11,975 nt of DNA from Rubrivivax sp. (lineage in GTDB: Bacteria > Pseudomonadota > Gammaproteobacteria > Burkholderiales > Burkholderiaceae_C), in assembly GCA_016719535.1 (NCBI GenBank), contig JADJYX010000028.1:1-11975 (forward strand), given 5' to 3'. The translations under genes and the position numbers were made by a program. Positions 1-7,855 of this stretch are shown here, in pieces (within the stretch, counting starts at the first letter, position 1; each line of letters starts with the position of its first letter). Under the pieces are notes generated by a model. It did no database searches. It had not been told where the DNA came from and saw only the letters and a list, made by a program, of their open reading frames with translations.

Positions 1-1
1 C

Positions 2-437
2 CGCATCCTCGCCGAGTTGCAGGCCGACGCGCGGCTGACGATGGCCGAACTGAGCCGGCGCGCGTGCACCTCAGCCAGCCCGCCGTCACCGAGCGCGTGC
101 GCAAGCTCGAGGCCGCCGGCGTCATCACCGGCTACCGTGCCACCGTCAACCTGGGCGCGCTGGGCTACGGCATCCGCGCGCTGGTGCGCGCGACAGGCCG
201 CTGCGACCATGGCCGCATGCTGCGTTTGATCGATGAGTGGGCGAGATCGCCAGTGCCTGGAACATCACCGGCGAGGACAGCTGGATGTTCGGAGATCGCC
301 GTCGTCGACGTGGCCCACCTCGACCGCGTCGTCCGCGGCTGTCGGAGCTGTCCGAAACCTCCACCTCCATCATCCTCAAGACCTTGCGCGAACACCGCGT
401 GATGCTGCCACCACCCCCGCCAACGGACCCTTGCCAT
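2..437 (+). CDS. Lrp/AsnC-family transcriptional regulator, 5' end outside window, frameshifted
   Basis: This is a DNA-binding regulator of the Lrp/AsnC (feast/famine) family, whose members usually sense an amino acid or small metabolite. The reading starts mid-gene in frame 2 (RILAELQADARLTMAELSRR). It passes to frame 1 near 64, where the recognition part of the helix-turn-helix is clear (HLSQPAVTERVRKLEAAGVI), followed by GYRATVNLGALGYGIRALV entering the RAM ligand-binding domain. At about 237 it moves to frame 0 (IASAWNITGEDSWMF, matching the family's C-x-x-[VI]-TGED segment), then through frame 1 (VVDVAHLDRVV) and back to frame 0 (TSTSIILKTLREHR), the typical C-terminal strand. At least three or four small frame changes are needed, with family sequence on both sides of each. 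The stop is uncertain; a TGA at 437-439 overlapping the next ATG is attractive but needs one more indel. Family assignment is firm, the effector unknown. Confidence 0.8.
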
Positions 438-926
438 GACCACCCCACCATCCCCACCTGCGACCTGTGCGACGCGCACAAGAACGACAGCGATGGCGCC
501 TTCGCGTGCTGCCGCGGGTCTTCCGCAGCTTGGCGCGCGCGCGCTTTGCCGGCCCGGTGGCCACCGTCAAGTGCCACGAAGACAATTCGCTGGTCAAGGC
601 CGCGCTCGACACCCCGGCCAGGGCCGCGTGCTGGTGGTCGACGGCGGGGCCTGCGCCGGGCGCTGGTCGGCGGCCCAACCTGGCCTGCTGCGGCGGCGCG
701 CAACGGCTGGGCCGGCATCGTCGTCGACGGCGCGGTGCGCGATCTCGCCGAACTGGCGGCCTGCGACGTCGGCATCCGCGCGCTGGCCCTGATGCCCCTG
801 CCGACCGACAAGCGCAACCAGGGCCAGGCCGAGGTACCCGTGGTCGTGCAGGGGGTGATCGTGCGCCCGGGCGAATGGCTGTACGCCGACGAGGACGGCA
901 TCGTCGTGCTGCCGCAACCGGCATGA
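436..926 (+). CDS. rraA: RraA-family protein (RNase E regulator RraA / 4-hydroxy-4-methyl-2-oxoglutarate aldolase-like), frameshifted
   Basis: RraA-family proteins are small (about 160 residues) ring-forming cytoplasmic proteins. E. coli RraA binds and inhibits RNase E, while relatives are metal-dependent aldolases acting on 4-hydroxy-4-methyl-2-oxoglutarate. Visible blocks in order: TCDLCDAHKND (N-terminus), RVFRSL, then FAGPVATVKCHEDNSLVKAAL, GQGRVLVVDGG, LRRALVGG, NGWAGIVVDGAVRDLAELA, CDVGIRALALMPLPTDK and a C-terminal GEWLYADEDGIVVLP. The expected length (491 bases) fits. The frame changes near 445, 500, 617 and 655, so it is not translatable as given. The retained Arg-Asp pair in GAVRD (738-743) matches the metal/substrate site of the aldolases, whereas E. 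coli RraA as I recall it has Arg-Gln there; catalytic activity is therefore possible but unproven. The ATG at 436 has no clear Shine-Dalgarno, suggesting coupling to the upstream regulator gene. The gene converges on the large regulator that ends at 958. Confidence 0.85.
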
Positions 927-957
927 GCAAGGGCCGGGGCGGCGCGCACGCTGCGCT

Positions 958-3900
958 TCACGTCAGCGCGGCCAGCCTGTCGCAGAGCTGTCGGGCTTGC
1001 AGCTGCTGGCGCGGCAGCGGCGGTGTCGCCAGCATCGCGCGCGGCCTCGGCCAGCACGCGGGCGTCGGCGACGCGGCCGTCGACGGCCAGCCACTGCGCC
1101 AGTTCCTGCCGCGTGCGAGCGGCCTCGAAAGGTGCCCCCATGCCGTCGAAGGTGGCGAGCGCTGTGCGCAGCATGGCCTCGGCCGCCTGGGGGTCAGCGC
1201 CGCCCCGTTCGATGCGGGCCAGTACCCGTTCGCCCCAGCCGCGGCCATACAGGTAGTTCGACGCGTGCGTGATGGCGATGCCTTCGCGCGCCGCCGCGCG
1301 GCGGCGTCCGGCTCGCCGCGCAAATGCCAGCGCGTGCCCGCGGAAGCCGAGGAAAGTCCTGCATCTGCGGAATCGAAACTGCTGTGCCTGCAGGATCGCC
1401 TCGTCCAGCCGCTGCAAGGGCTTCGTCGGCGTCGCCGTGCTCGACCAGCGCCAGCGACAGGATGCCAGCGTCGTCATGCGGTTGAGCGGGGTCGACCGCC
1501 AGCTGCAGGCTGCGCCGGCATGACGCGATGGCCAGGGGCCAGGTTGCCGGCCAGCGTGTGGATGAAGCCGGTCGTCAGGCGGCGTAGCTGGCCAGCCGCC
1601 GGTCGCCCAGCGCTTCGGCCAGCGCCGCGGCTCGCGCCTGCATATCCAGCCCTTCTTCGAAGCGGCCACGGTAGGACAGGTTCAGGCCCAGGATCCAGCA
1701 GGCCTGGCTCGGTCCACCAGCGCTCGGGACTGCCCTCGAGCAATCCGACCGCCCGCTCTCGCCGTGCGCGACCCCGAGCTCGGGCTGCGCCCAGAAGCAT
1801 TCCAGGGACAGCAGGAAGTGGGCCTTGCCCATCGTCGCCCGGTCATCGCAGGCGGTGGCTTGGTGTAGTGCGCGCTGTGCATCGGCCACCGCGCCGGCAT
1901 GTTCCGCCGAGGTAGCTGCGGGTGCTGCCCCGGCGCAGGTAGTAGGCGGCGGCAGTCAGCGGGTCGCCCGGCGGCATCGATCTCGGCCTGCAGTGGCAGC
2001 AGCAGGGTCATCAGCTCGCCGAAGCGGCCGACGAAGAACAGGCTGCGTGCGCGCTGCAACAGCAGCTCGCGGCGCACGCCGGCGGCCGACGGCGGCAGGC
2101 ACCGCTGCATGGGCCAGCGCCTGGTCGAGCAGGTCCAGCGACTGCCCATGCGCGCCCTCGTGTGCCGCGCGCCACGCCAGCCGCGACAGTTCGCCCGCCG
2201 CCTTGTCGTGGCGATCGGTCTGCATAGTGATGGGCCAGGCGGTCACGCAACGGCGACGCGCCGCCGCCGGCCGGCGATTCGATCGCCTCGGCCAGGCCCA
2301 GGTGCAGCGCGCCTGGCGGGTCGGCGGCAGCAGGGCCGTCGAGCACCGCCTGGCGGGCGCGGGCGTGCAGCACGTCGAAGCTGTCGTCGACCAGGCGCGC
2401 CAGGTGGCGGCGCACCAGTTCCTCCAGCGCCTCGGCGGCGGCGGCTTCGGGCAGGCCGGCGGCGCGCTGCAGCACGGCAAACGGCGTCTCGCGGCCGGCC
2501 ACCGCCAGCACCGCCAGCGGGCGTCGGGCGTCCGCGCCCAGGCGGTCGACCTGACCGGCGACGAGGTCGCGCGCTCGGGCAGCGTCGCGCCAGCGCCAGC
2601 GGCAGGCGCCGGCGCGTCGATCGCCAGCGCGCGTACCGCCTCCACCACGACGAAGGGGTTGCCTTCGCTGGCGGCCACACGCGGTCGGCCAGCCGCGCCG
2701 CGGCCTCCCCCATCGCTGCCCGGCCGCGCCAGTGCGGCCACCAGGGTCGCGGTGTCCGCCCGTGACAGCGGCTGCAGCGTCAGGCGCCGCGGATTCCCGG
2801 GCTGCATCCAGCGACAGCTCGCGCAGGGTCCGGCGCAGGCCGTCGGCCAGTGCCAGTTCTTCTTCCACGCGCGCTGGCCAGGATCAGCAGGGCCAATTCG
2901 TGGCGCGGCGCGACAGCGCGGCCAGCAGGCGCAGGCTGACGTCGTCGCACCAGTGCAGGTCCCTCCAGCACCAGCAGCCGGGGCCGCCTTCGCACAGCAG
3001 CGACCAGCTGCGCAGCACGGCATCGAACAGCCGCGCCGCCGGGCGGGGCCCGCGCTGTCGGCATCGCGCGCGGGGGGCTTGCGGCCAGCTCGGGCAGCAG
3101 GTCGGCCAGGTCGGCGCGGGCGGCGGCTACCGAGGGCATGCAGCAGTCCCGGGTCGGCCGCCACGCCGGCGCACGCAGCACCTCCAGCCAGGGGGCGGAA
3201 GGGATCGGCTGCCGGCTTTCGTGGCGGCGGCCGACGACCACGCCGATGCCCGCGGCCGCCGCACGCGCTGCCAGCTCGTCGGCCAGCCGCGTCTTGCCCA
3301 GACCGGCCTCGCCAACAGCGCCAGCGTGGTTCGTTCCCGGCCCGCGACTGCTCCAGCGCTTGCAGCAGGCGGGCCCACTCCCCGCTGCGGCCGACCAGCG
3401 GCGCCTCGTGCACCGCTGTTGGAAGGGCCGGCCGAGCCGGGCGACTGGCAGCCGCCCCATCGCTTGCCGGCAGCTGCTGGCGCAGCAGGTCGTTATGCAG
3501 CTGCCGTGTCGCCGGCTCGGGCTCGGCGCCCAGTTCGCGTTGCAGCGTTGACGCGCACCTGGTACTGCTGCAGCGCGGCTGCGCGCCGGCCCTGCGCCGC
3601 ATAATTGCATCAGCGCGCGGTGGCCGGCCTCGTGCAGCGGGTCGAGGTCGAGCAGCCGCAGACCGCCTGGATGGCGGTCTCGGCCGGCAGTGCCGGCGGC
3701 GGCAGCTGCAGCAGTCGCAGGTTGAGTTGCAGCGCGCGCGCTCGTTCAGGTGGCGGCGTTGCGCCTGCAGCCAGTCATCGAAGGCCGGCTCGGCGAGCGC
3801 CAGCCGGCCAGCAGTTCACCGCGGCAGGCCGTCGCTGCCTCGACCAGCCGCGCCGGGTCGTCGGCCACCGCGGCTGCCTCGACGAGCCTGGCGTCGACCA

Positions 3901-4192
3901 CGAAGCGCCCCGATCTTCCAGGCCGACCTGGCGGCCTTCGGACAAAACACCGGTTCACCGCAGGCGCGGTTGATCAGCGACAGCGCCTGGCAGCAGGCTG
4001 GCCAGCGCCGCCGCCTCGGTGGCGTCGCCCCAAGGCAGCGCCGCCAGCTGCTCACGCCGGGTCGGGTGGGGCCCGGCCAGCGCCAGCCAGGCCAGCAGCG
4101 CTTCGGTCTCGCGCGTCGGCAGACGCGCCGGCCGGTCATCGGGCCGTCGGAGTTCGAAAGCGCCAAGCAGCGACAGGGCGAAACAGATTCAC
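958..4192 (-). CDS. Large AfsR/SARP-like regulator: winged helix, BTAD, P-loop ATPase, TPR region; frameshifted
   Basis: This is one cytoplasmic regulator of about 1,080 residues, read right to left. The N-terminus (about residues 1-95) is a winged-helix-like segment (SLLGAFELRRPDD, then PTRETEALLAWLALAG). BTAD follows: VVDARLVEAAAVADDPARL, EPAFDDWLQAQRRHLNERA, LLDLDPLHEAGHRALMQL, ending RELGAEPEPATRQLHNDLL. The ATPase has LVGRSGEWARLL, Walker A GEAGLGKTRL (about 3287-3313) and Walker B LLVLEDLHWCDD (2941-2980). After EGNPFVVVEAVRAL come TPR-like helices (RARSLFFVGRFGELMTLL, KAHFLLSLECFWAQPELG, RGRFEEGLDMQARAAALAEAL, EAMLRTALATFDGMGAPFEAARTRQELAQWL). More than ten frame changes occur; removing one G restores Walker B and one T joins the GTG start (4192) to the first domain. 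The start is chosen because it opens the domain after that single-base fix; no strong ribosome site is seen. In the family, ATP-dependent oligomerisation controls activation. Target genes are unknown; the divergent PEP-CTERM gene is a positional candidate only. It could be called AfsR-like, SARP-like or simply AAA ATPase. Confidence 0.8.
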
Positions 4193-4219
4193 GGGGCACC
4201 CCAAAGCCTTCAACCCGGC

Positions 4220-4254
4220 CCCGCCCGTCGGGAGACTTCCTGCGGCCGGGCGGG
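4220..4254. promoter_or_regulatory. Divergent intergenic region with an 8-bp inverted repeat
   Basis: Bases 4193-4384 separate the start of the large regulator (minus) from the PEP-CTERM gene (plus). The arms CCCGCCCG (4220-4227) and CGGGCGGG (4247-4254) are perfect inverted complements with a 19-nt spacing, which could be an operator or only GC-rich chance. No other protein-coding signal is visible in this gap. Confidence 0.2.
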
Positions 4255-4279
4255 ACTGACGGCAGGCCGGCGTCGGCAT

Positions 4280-4310
4280 TTGCGGTCTTGTGACGGGGCC
4301 CGGCTATACC
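4280..4310 (+). promoter_or_regulatory. Weak sigma70-like promoter candidate for the PEP-CTERM gene
   Basis: TTGCGG (4280-4285) and CTATAC (4304-4309) lie 18 nt apart, about 75 bases before the ATG at 4385. The -35 matches poorly beyond TTG. It is the best match in the gap on the plus strand, and nothing comparable was found for the minus strand. Confidence 0.25.
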
Positions 4311-4384
4311 GGCGGCACATCGGTGAAGGGGCGATGCCGGGCCCCGATCCGATCCCAGGTCCGAGGCATCAACAGGAGATCAGC

Positions 4385-5307
4385 ATGAACGATGAGTCGA
4401 AGCGGGTTGCACGGCACCCCGGATGGCGTGTTGCAGGGACCACGCTGCTGCTGGCGCACTCGGCCTGCCGGCGCTGCCGGCGGCGGCGGCCGTGGTCTTC
4501 CAGGGCTGGAATGCGGGCGCATCGGCCACGCGCTTCGACTGGTCAGCGACTTGTTCAACCCCGCGACTTCTGGGGCTGCCCGACATCGCCTGCGTCTATT
4601 CGCAAGCGACGGCCACCCTGCGCCGACAGCCGCTACCCGCATGGCGTCACCACGCCACCCGGTCTGCCGGCTTTCTCGCTGATCGCCGGACAGACCGGTG
4701 AGCGCGCGTGCCGAACTTCGATCGGCGGGCCGATGCGGGCCGCGCTGACTGGCGCCGAAGCTGCAGGCGGCAGGCGATATCGAAGGCGGCGTGACCCATT
4801 TTCGGTTCGACAACGCGGTGTCGTCGCTGGCCCAGTACGGCTACGGCCTGTTCACCATCGGGCAGGGGCGGGGTCTGCTGCAGTTCGGCGGCATCGGCCC
4901 GCAGACGGAGCTCTACTACCACATGGAATGGGAACTGCAGGCCAGCGCCACCGACGGCGGCGCCCGCATGGACTACGACCTCGAGTTCCTGGTGCCGACG
5001 CCACGCTGCGTGGCAGCGGCCTGCCGCTGCAGGCGCTGTCGGGCAGCCGCACGGGCAAGGTGACCGGTGTCTCGGCGCTGTCGCCGCAGTTTCTGTTCGG
5101 CCTGCACACGCCGGCCGGCGTGGGCACGCCGCAGACGCGGACCACAGGCTCGCTGGACATCTGGCTGACCTTCTCGACGCAGCCCATCTTCGATTTGCCG
5201 GATGACGGCGGCCCTGGCGGCGGCACCGTCCCGGAGCCTGCGCCCTGGGTGCTGATGGGGGCGCCGCACTGGCGGCGGGTACAAGCCGTCGACGCAAGCA
5301 ACTGTGA
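4385..5307 (+). CDS. PEP-CTERM sorting-domain exported protein, frameshifted
   Basis: This is an exported protein of about 305 residues with a C-terminal PEP-CTERM sorting signal, the signature recognised by the EpsH/XrtA exosortase system in exopolysaccharide-producing Gram-negative bacteria. The start is supported by AGGAG (4374-4378) six bases before ATG 4385. A signal peptide follows: MNDESKRVARHPGWRV, then after a frame change a hydrophobic ALGLPALPAAAAVV with an A-x-A cleavage-like site. The body is beta-rich (FRFDNAVSSLAQYGYGLFTIGQG, TELYYHMEWELQAS, ATLRGSGLPLQALSGS, GSLDIWLTFSTQPIF). The C-terminus has a Gly-rich linker, VPEPAPWVLMG from 5228, a short hydrophobic stretch and RRRKQL before TGA 5305-5307. 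Frames run 2, 1, 2, 0, 2 and 1, so at least five small indels are present; the last is at a GGGG/GG run just after the PEP motif. The function of the body is not recognised. No exosortase gene lies in the window. Confidence 0.8.
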
Positions 5308-5314
5308 TGCAATG

Positions 5315-5354
5315 CGCCCGCGGCAGTGTCGCGGGCGTGCCGGCCAGGGCCGGC
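5315..5354 (+). terminator. Two tandem GC-rich hairpins between genes, possible terminator or attenuator
   Basis: CGCCCGCG (5315-5322) and CGCGGGCG (5330-5337) form a perfect 8-bp stem with a 7-nt loop. GCCGGC (5339-5344) and GCCGGC (5349-5354) form a second stem with a 4-nt loop. They start eight bases after the PEP-CTERM stop. No T-run follows, so intrinsic termination is not assured. Confidence 0.35.
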
Positions 5355-5391
5355 GCCGGTCGCTGCCTGTGCAACCGCCCAGGAGCGCTCC

Positions 5392-5916
5392 ATGTCCACC
5401 GCCACCAGCAGCCCTGAATGGGAAGTGCTCCCCGCTGAAGGCCACGACGCGCAGGCCGTGGCCGAGCGCTGCCGCAAGATGGTCAGGCGCCGTGCGCTGA
5501 TGGCCGCCGGCGTGGCGATGGTGCCGCTGCCGGGGCTGGACTGGCTCACCGACGTCGGCATCCTGGTCGAGTTGCTGCCGCGCATCAATGCCGCCTTCGG
5601 CCTCAGCACCGATCAGATCGAGCGCCTGGCGCCCGACCGCCGCATCGTCGTCTACAAGGCCATCAGCACCGGCGGTGGCCTGCTGATCGGCAAGGTGGTG
5701 ACGCGCGAGCTGGTGCTGTGGATGCTCAAGCTGGTGGGCGTGCGGCTGACCACCCAGCAGGTGGCCAAATTCGTGCCCCTCGCTGGGCAGGCGGTATCGG
5801 CCGCATTGACCTATTCGGCGCTGCGCTATGTGTGCGAACAGCACATCCGCCAGTGCATCGAGGTGCAGCGCCTGCTGGCGCTGCCGGCGCCGACCGAACA
5901 GGCGACCCCGAACTGA
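5392..5916 (+). CDS. DUF697-like small membrane-associated protein
   Basis: This is an intact 174-residue protein. ATG 5392 is preferred over an in-frame GTG or ATG upstream because AGGAG (5381-5385) lies six bases before it and conserved sequence starts only afterwards. It has a charged N-terminus, then basic residues (RKMVRRR) before a hydrophobic helix, MAAGVAMVPLPGLDWL, which leads into TDVGILVELLPRINAAFGLS. A second hydrophobic region follows (GGGLLIGKVVTRELVLWML), then an amphipathic TTQQVAKFVPLAGQAVSAAL and a helical tail. The pattern of a Pro-containing hydrophobic helix followed by Asp, then I-x-x-x-FGLS, resembles the DUF697 domain found at the C-terminus of some membrane-associated GTPases; here it stands alone without a GTPase. 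The biochemical role is unknown. It is the only clean gene in the left half of the window, 25 bases upstream of the tRNA. Confidence 0.65.
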   Translation: MSTATSSPEWEVLPAEGHDAQAVAERCRKMVRRRALMAAGVAMVPLPGLDWLTDVGILVELLPRINAAFGLSTDQIERLAPDRRIVVYKAISTGGGLLIGKVVTRELVLWMLKLVGVRLTTQQVAKFVPLAGQAVSAALTYSALRYVCEQHIRQCIEVQRLLALPAPTEQATPN

Positions 5917-5926
5917 GCCCGCCCCG

Positions 5927-5932
5927 TACAAT
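5927..5932 (+). promoter_or_regulatory. -10 element (TACAAT) for tRNA-Pro
   Basis: TACAAT ends ten bases before the mature tRNA 5' end and is followed by a GC-rich discriminator, as expected for a growth-rate-controlled tRNA promoter. No convincing -35 hexamer sits 16-18 bases upstream; that position lies in the end of the preceding gene. Confidence 0.4.
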
Positions 5933-5941
5933 CGTCGGCAT

Positions 5942-6018
5942 CGGGGTGTAGCGCAGCCTGGTAGCGCAACTGGTTTGGGACCAGTGGGTCGAAGGTTCGA
6001 ATCCTTTCACCCCGACCA
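5942..6018 (+). tRNA. tRNA-Pro(TGG)
   Basis: A 77-nt cloverleaf is visible. The acceptor arms CGGGGTG (5942-5948) and CACCCCG pair perfectly. The D arm is GCGC/GCGC around AGCCTGGTA. The anticodon stem ACTGG/CCAGT encloses loop TTTGGGA with anticodon TGG at 5976-5978. The T arm is GAAGG/CCTTT around TTCGAAT, with one G-T pair. The discriminator A and CCA (6016-6018) are encoded. The TGG anticodon reads CCA and, by wobble, other proline codons. No integrase or partial copy is nearby, so there is no sign it serves as an attachment site. It ends 16 bases before the stop of the convergent thioesterase gene. Confidence 0.97.
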
Positions 6019-6034
6019 ATCGACTCGCGGCGGG

Positions 6035-6836
6035 CTATTCCCGGCGCCGGATGGCCAGGCTCTGCGTCGCGCGTCCGATCAGCCCGGCCTCGTCGTACAG
6101 CGCCGATTCCGCCAGCCCGCAGCCGTTGCCGCCGAGCTCGGTGCGCGCATCCAGCGCGATCCATTCGCCCACCGGGCGCCGCAGCAGGTTGATCGTGAGG
6201 TCGCAGTTGACGAAGCTGTGGCTGCGCATGTCGAGCGCGGCGCTGATGCCGTTGCCCGAGTCGGCCGCCACCGCCACGCGCTGGTAGGGGCTTGGCAACT
6301 CACCGTCGACCAGCGGGTGGCGCAGCCGGAACCAGGCGCAGCAGGGGCCGCAGAAGAAGCGGCCCGTGGCCACGCGGTTTTCCACCAGGTCGGCGTAGCT
6401 GCGCCGGGCGCCGGCAAAGGGCATCGCCAGCGCGTCGGATGCTGCCGGCGGGCGCGGCGCCATCGGCAGCGGGTGGCCGGGCGTATTCGACGGCACCGGC
6501 TGGTCGACCTCACGCTGCATCAGTGCAGTGAAGCGCGCCAGTTCCTTGCCGTGGCCGAGCAGCCGTGCCGAATAGTGGGCGGCGTTGCGGCCGGCATAGT
6601 CTTCGTGCACCTCGACCTGTAGATCTCCCAGTGGCACCGGGCGCAGCAGGTTGCCGTCAGGCGCGCCAGGTGGTGCAGGCCATGGGCTGCCGCAGCCTGT
6701 TCGACGGCACGGCAGACCAGCGCCGGCGGACCTGCATGCTGGTGCGAAGGTCCCAGGGGCCGCGCGTGAGTTCGGTGCCGTGAAAGGCGAGGGCGCCGTG
6801 GCGGGTGTAGGCACTGGTGGCGGGTGCGGCGGTCAT
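6035..6836 (-). CDS. Thioesterase-family (hot-dog, TesB-like) protein, frameshifted near its start
   Basis: This is a predicted acyl-CoA thioesterase-like protein of about 266 residues with a double hot-dog fold. From ATG 6836 it reads MTAAPATSAYTRHGALAFHG, then TELTRGPWDLRTSMQ, changes frame near 6745 (AGPPALVCRAVEQAAAAHGLHHLARL) and again near 6655 (LLRPVPLGDLQVEVHEDYAGRN). The remainder is one clean frame: the C-terminal half contains RVAVAADSGNGIS, SFVNCDLTINLLRRPVGEWI, ALDARTELGGNGCGLAESAL and GLIGRATQSLAI. These match thioesterases in which an ADSGNG-like loop, an N-x-DLTI strand and a G-x-G-x-A strand surround the active site. GPW near residue 30 is the usual start of the first hot-dog. 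No strong Shine-Dalgarno precedes ATG 6836, and an ATG slightly upstream cannot be excluded. The substrate cannot be assigned. It is divergent from the dehydrogenase gene, 135 bases apart. Confidence 0.72.
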
Positions 6837-6971
6837 GCGGGCATGGAGGTCAGGACGGGAAATGCAGTCTAGCCGTGCGCAGCTGCAGGCCGGCGGGCCG
6901 CAGCCTGCGAGGACAATGGCCGATTCGCCAGGCCGGCACGTCGGCCCCATCCGCACGAAAGGAATCGACAG

Positions 6972-7847
6972 GTGAAGCAGCGCATCGGCATGATCGGCGT
7001 CGGCCTGATGGGCCATGGCATCGCCAGCAACCTCGTCAAGCATGGCCACGCGCTGACCGTGCTGGACCACCCGGGCAACCAGCCGCTGGATGCCTTGAAG
7101 GCGGCCGGTGCCGCGGTGCAGCCCACGCTGCAGGGCGTGGCCGCGGCGGCCGACGTCATCATCCTGTGCGTCACCGGTTCGCCCCAGGTCGAGGCCATCG
7201 TGCTGGGTGACGATGGTTTGCTGAAGCACCTGCGTCCGGGCACGGTGATCGTCGACTGTTCCACCGCGGTGCCGACCTCCACCGAGCGCGTGGCGGCGGC
7301 GGTGCTCGCCGCCGGCGGCCGCTTCGTCGACGCGCCGATGACGCGCACGCCGAAGGAGGCGGCCGAGGGCCGGCTCAACCTGCTGGTGGGCGGCGATGCG
7401 GCGCTGTTTGCCGAACTGCGCCCGCTGCTGGCGTGCTTTGCCGAGAACATCACCCACTGCGGCGGCATCGGCGCCGGCCACCGCATGAAGCTGCTGCACA
7501 ACTTCGTCTCGCTGGGCGGTGCGGCGCTGATCGCGGAAGCCGCGGCTTGCGCACGCCGCGGTGGCGTGGCGCCGGAGGTCTTCGTCGACGTGCTGGCCAA
7601 GGGCGGTGGCGGTGGCGTGGCGCTGGAGCGCGTGCGCCCCTACCTGGTGAGCGGCGACGCCAGCACGCTGAAATTTGCGATGTCCAACGCCGTCAAGGAC
7701 CTGGGTTACTACGCCACCATGGCCGCTGACGCCGGTGCCGCGCATGCCATCGCCGATGGCGTGCGCGCCAGCTACGAGCGCGGCGTGCAGGTGCTGGGGG
7801 CCGGCAGCTTCGTGCCGACGCTGGTGGATGCCCTCGCTCGCGACTGA
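6972..7847 (+). CDS. NAD(P)-dependent beta-hydroxyacid dehydrogenase (3-hydroxyisobutyrate dehydrogenase family)
   Basis: This intact 291-residue protein belongs to the family that oxidises or reduces beta-hydroxyacids such as 3-hydroxyisobutyrate, tartronate semialdehyde or sulfolactaldehyde. GTG 6972 is preferred because GAAAGGA (6957-6963) lies eight bases before it and the Rossmann fold starts at once. The dinucleotide motif GVGLMG is at residues 9-14; Asp32 ends the second strand and may favour NAD over NADP (inference). STAVPTST is at 97-104, the substrate-binding loop DAPMTRTPKEAAEG at 120-133, and GAGHRMKLLHNF at 167-178 carries the expected catalytic Lys173. The substrate loop has TRT where many members have SGG; YihU-type sulfolactaldehyde reductases, as I recall them, have a similar GRT, but no other sulfo-sugar gene is here, so the substrate is left open. 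The last codons and stop lie inside the first unit of the 31-bp repeat array. Confidence 0.9.
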   Translation: MKQRIGMIGVGLMGHGIASNLVKHGHALTVLDHPGNQPLDALKAAGAAVQPTLQGVAAAADVIILCVTGSPQVEAIVLGDDGLLKHLRPGTVIVDCSTAVPTSTERVAAAVLAAGGRFVDAPMTRTPKEAAEGRLNLLVGGDAALFAELRPLLACFAENITHCGGIGAGHRMKLLHNFVSLGGAALIAEAAACARRGGVAPEVFVDVLAKGGGGGVALERVRPYLVSGDASTLKFAMSNAVKDLGYYATMAADAGAAHAIADGVRASYERGVQVLGAGSFVPTLVDALARD

Positions 7848-7855
7848 GCGAGCGA
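7834..7855 (+). terminator. Hairpin spanning the dehydrogenase stop codon (repeat unit 1)
   Basis: TCGCTCGC (7834-7841) and GCGAGCGA (7848-7855) pair perfectly over 8 bp. The loop GACTGA contains the last Asp codon and the TGA stop. It may act in termination or mRNA 3'-end protection, but no T-run follows in any unit. Confidence 0.35.

Noticed and set aside
1825..4293. Plus-strand open frame of more than 800 codons
   Set aside because: It is antisense to the large regulator, has Arg/Ala/Pro-rich low-information sequence and no recognisable domain; it is a GC-driven shadow.
5942..6018. tRNA-Pro as an integration site for a genomic island
   Set aside because: No integrase, no partial tRNA copy and no compositional change follow; ordinary convergent and divergent genes surround it.
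6837..6971. Promoter pair between the thioesterase and dehydrogenase genes
   Set aside because: TAGACT-like and GACAAT-like hexamers occur but none has a suitable -35 partner, so no call is made.
6657..7745. Long minus-strand open frame opposite the dehydrogenase
   Set aside because: Only its last stretch (MTAAPATSAYTRHG onward, from 6836) is real, being the N-terminus of the thioesterase; the rest is the antisense of an intact gene.
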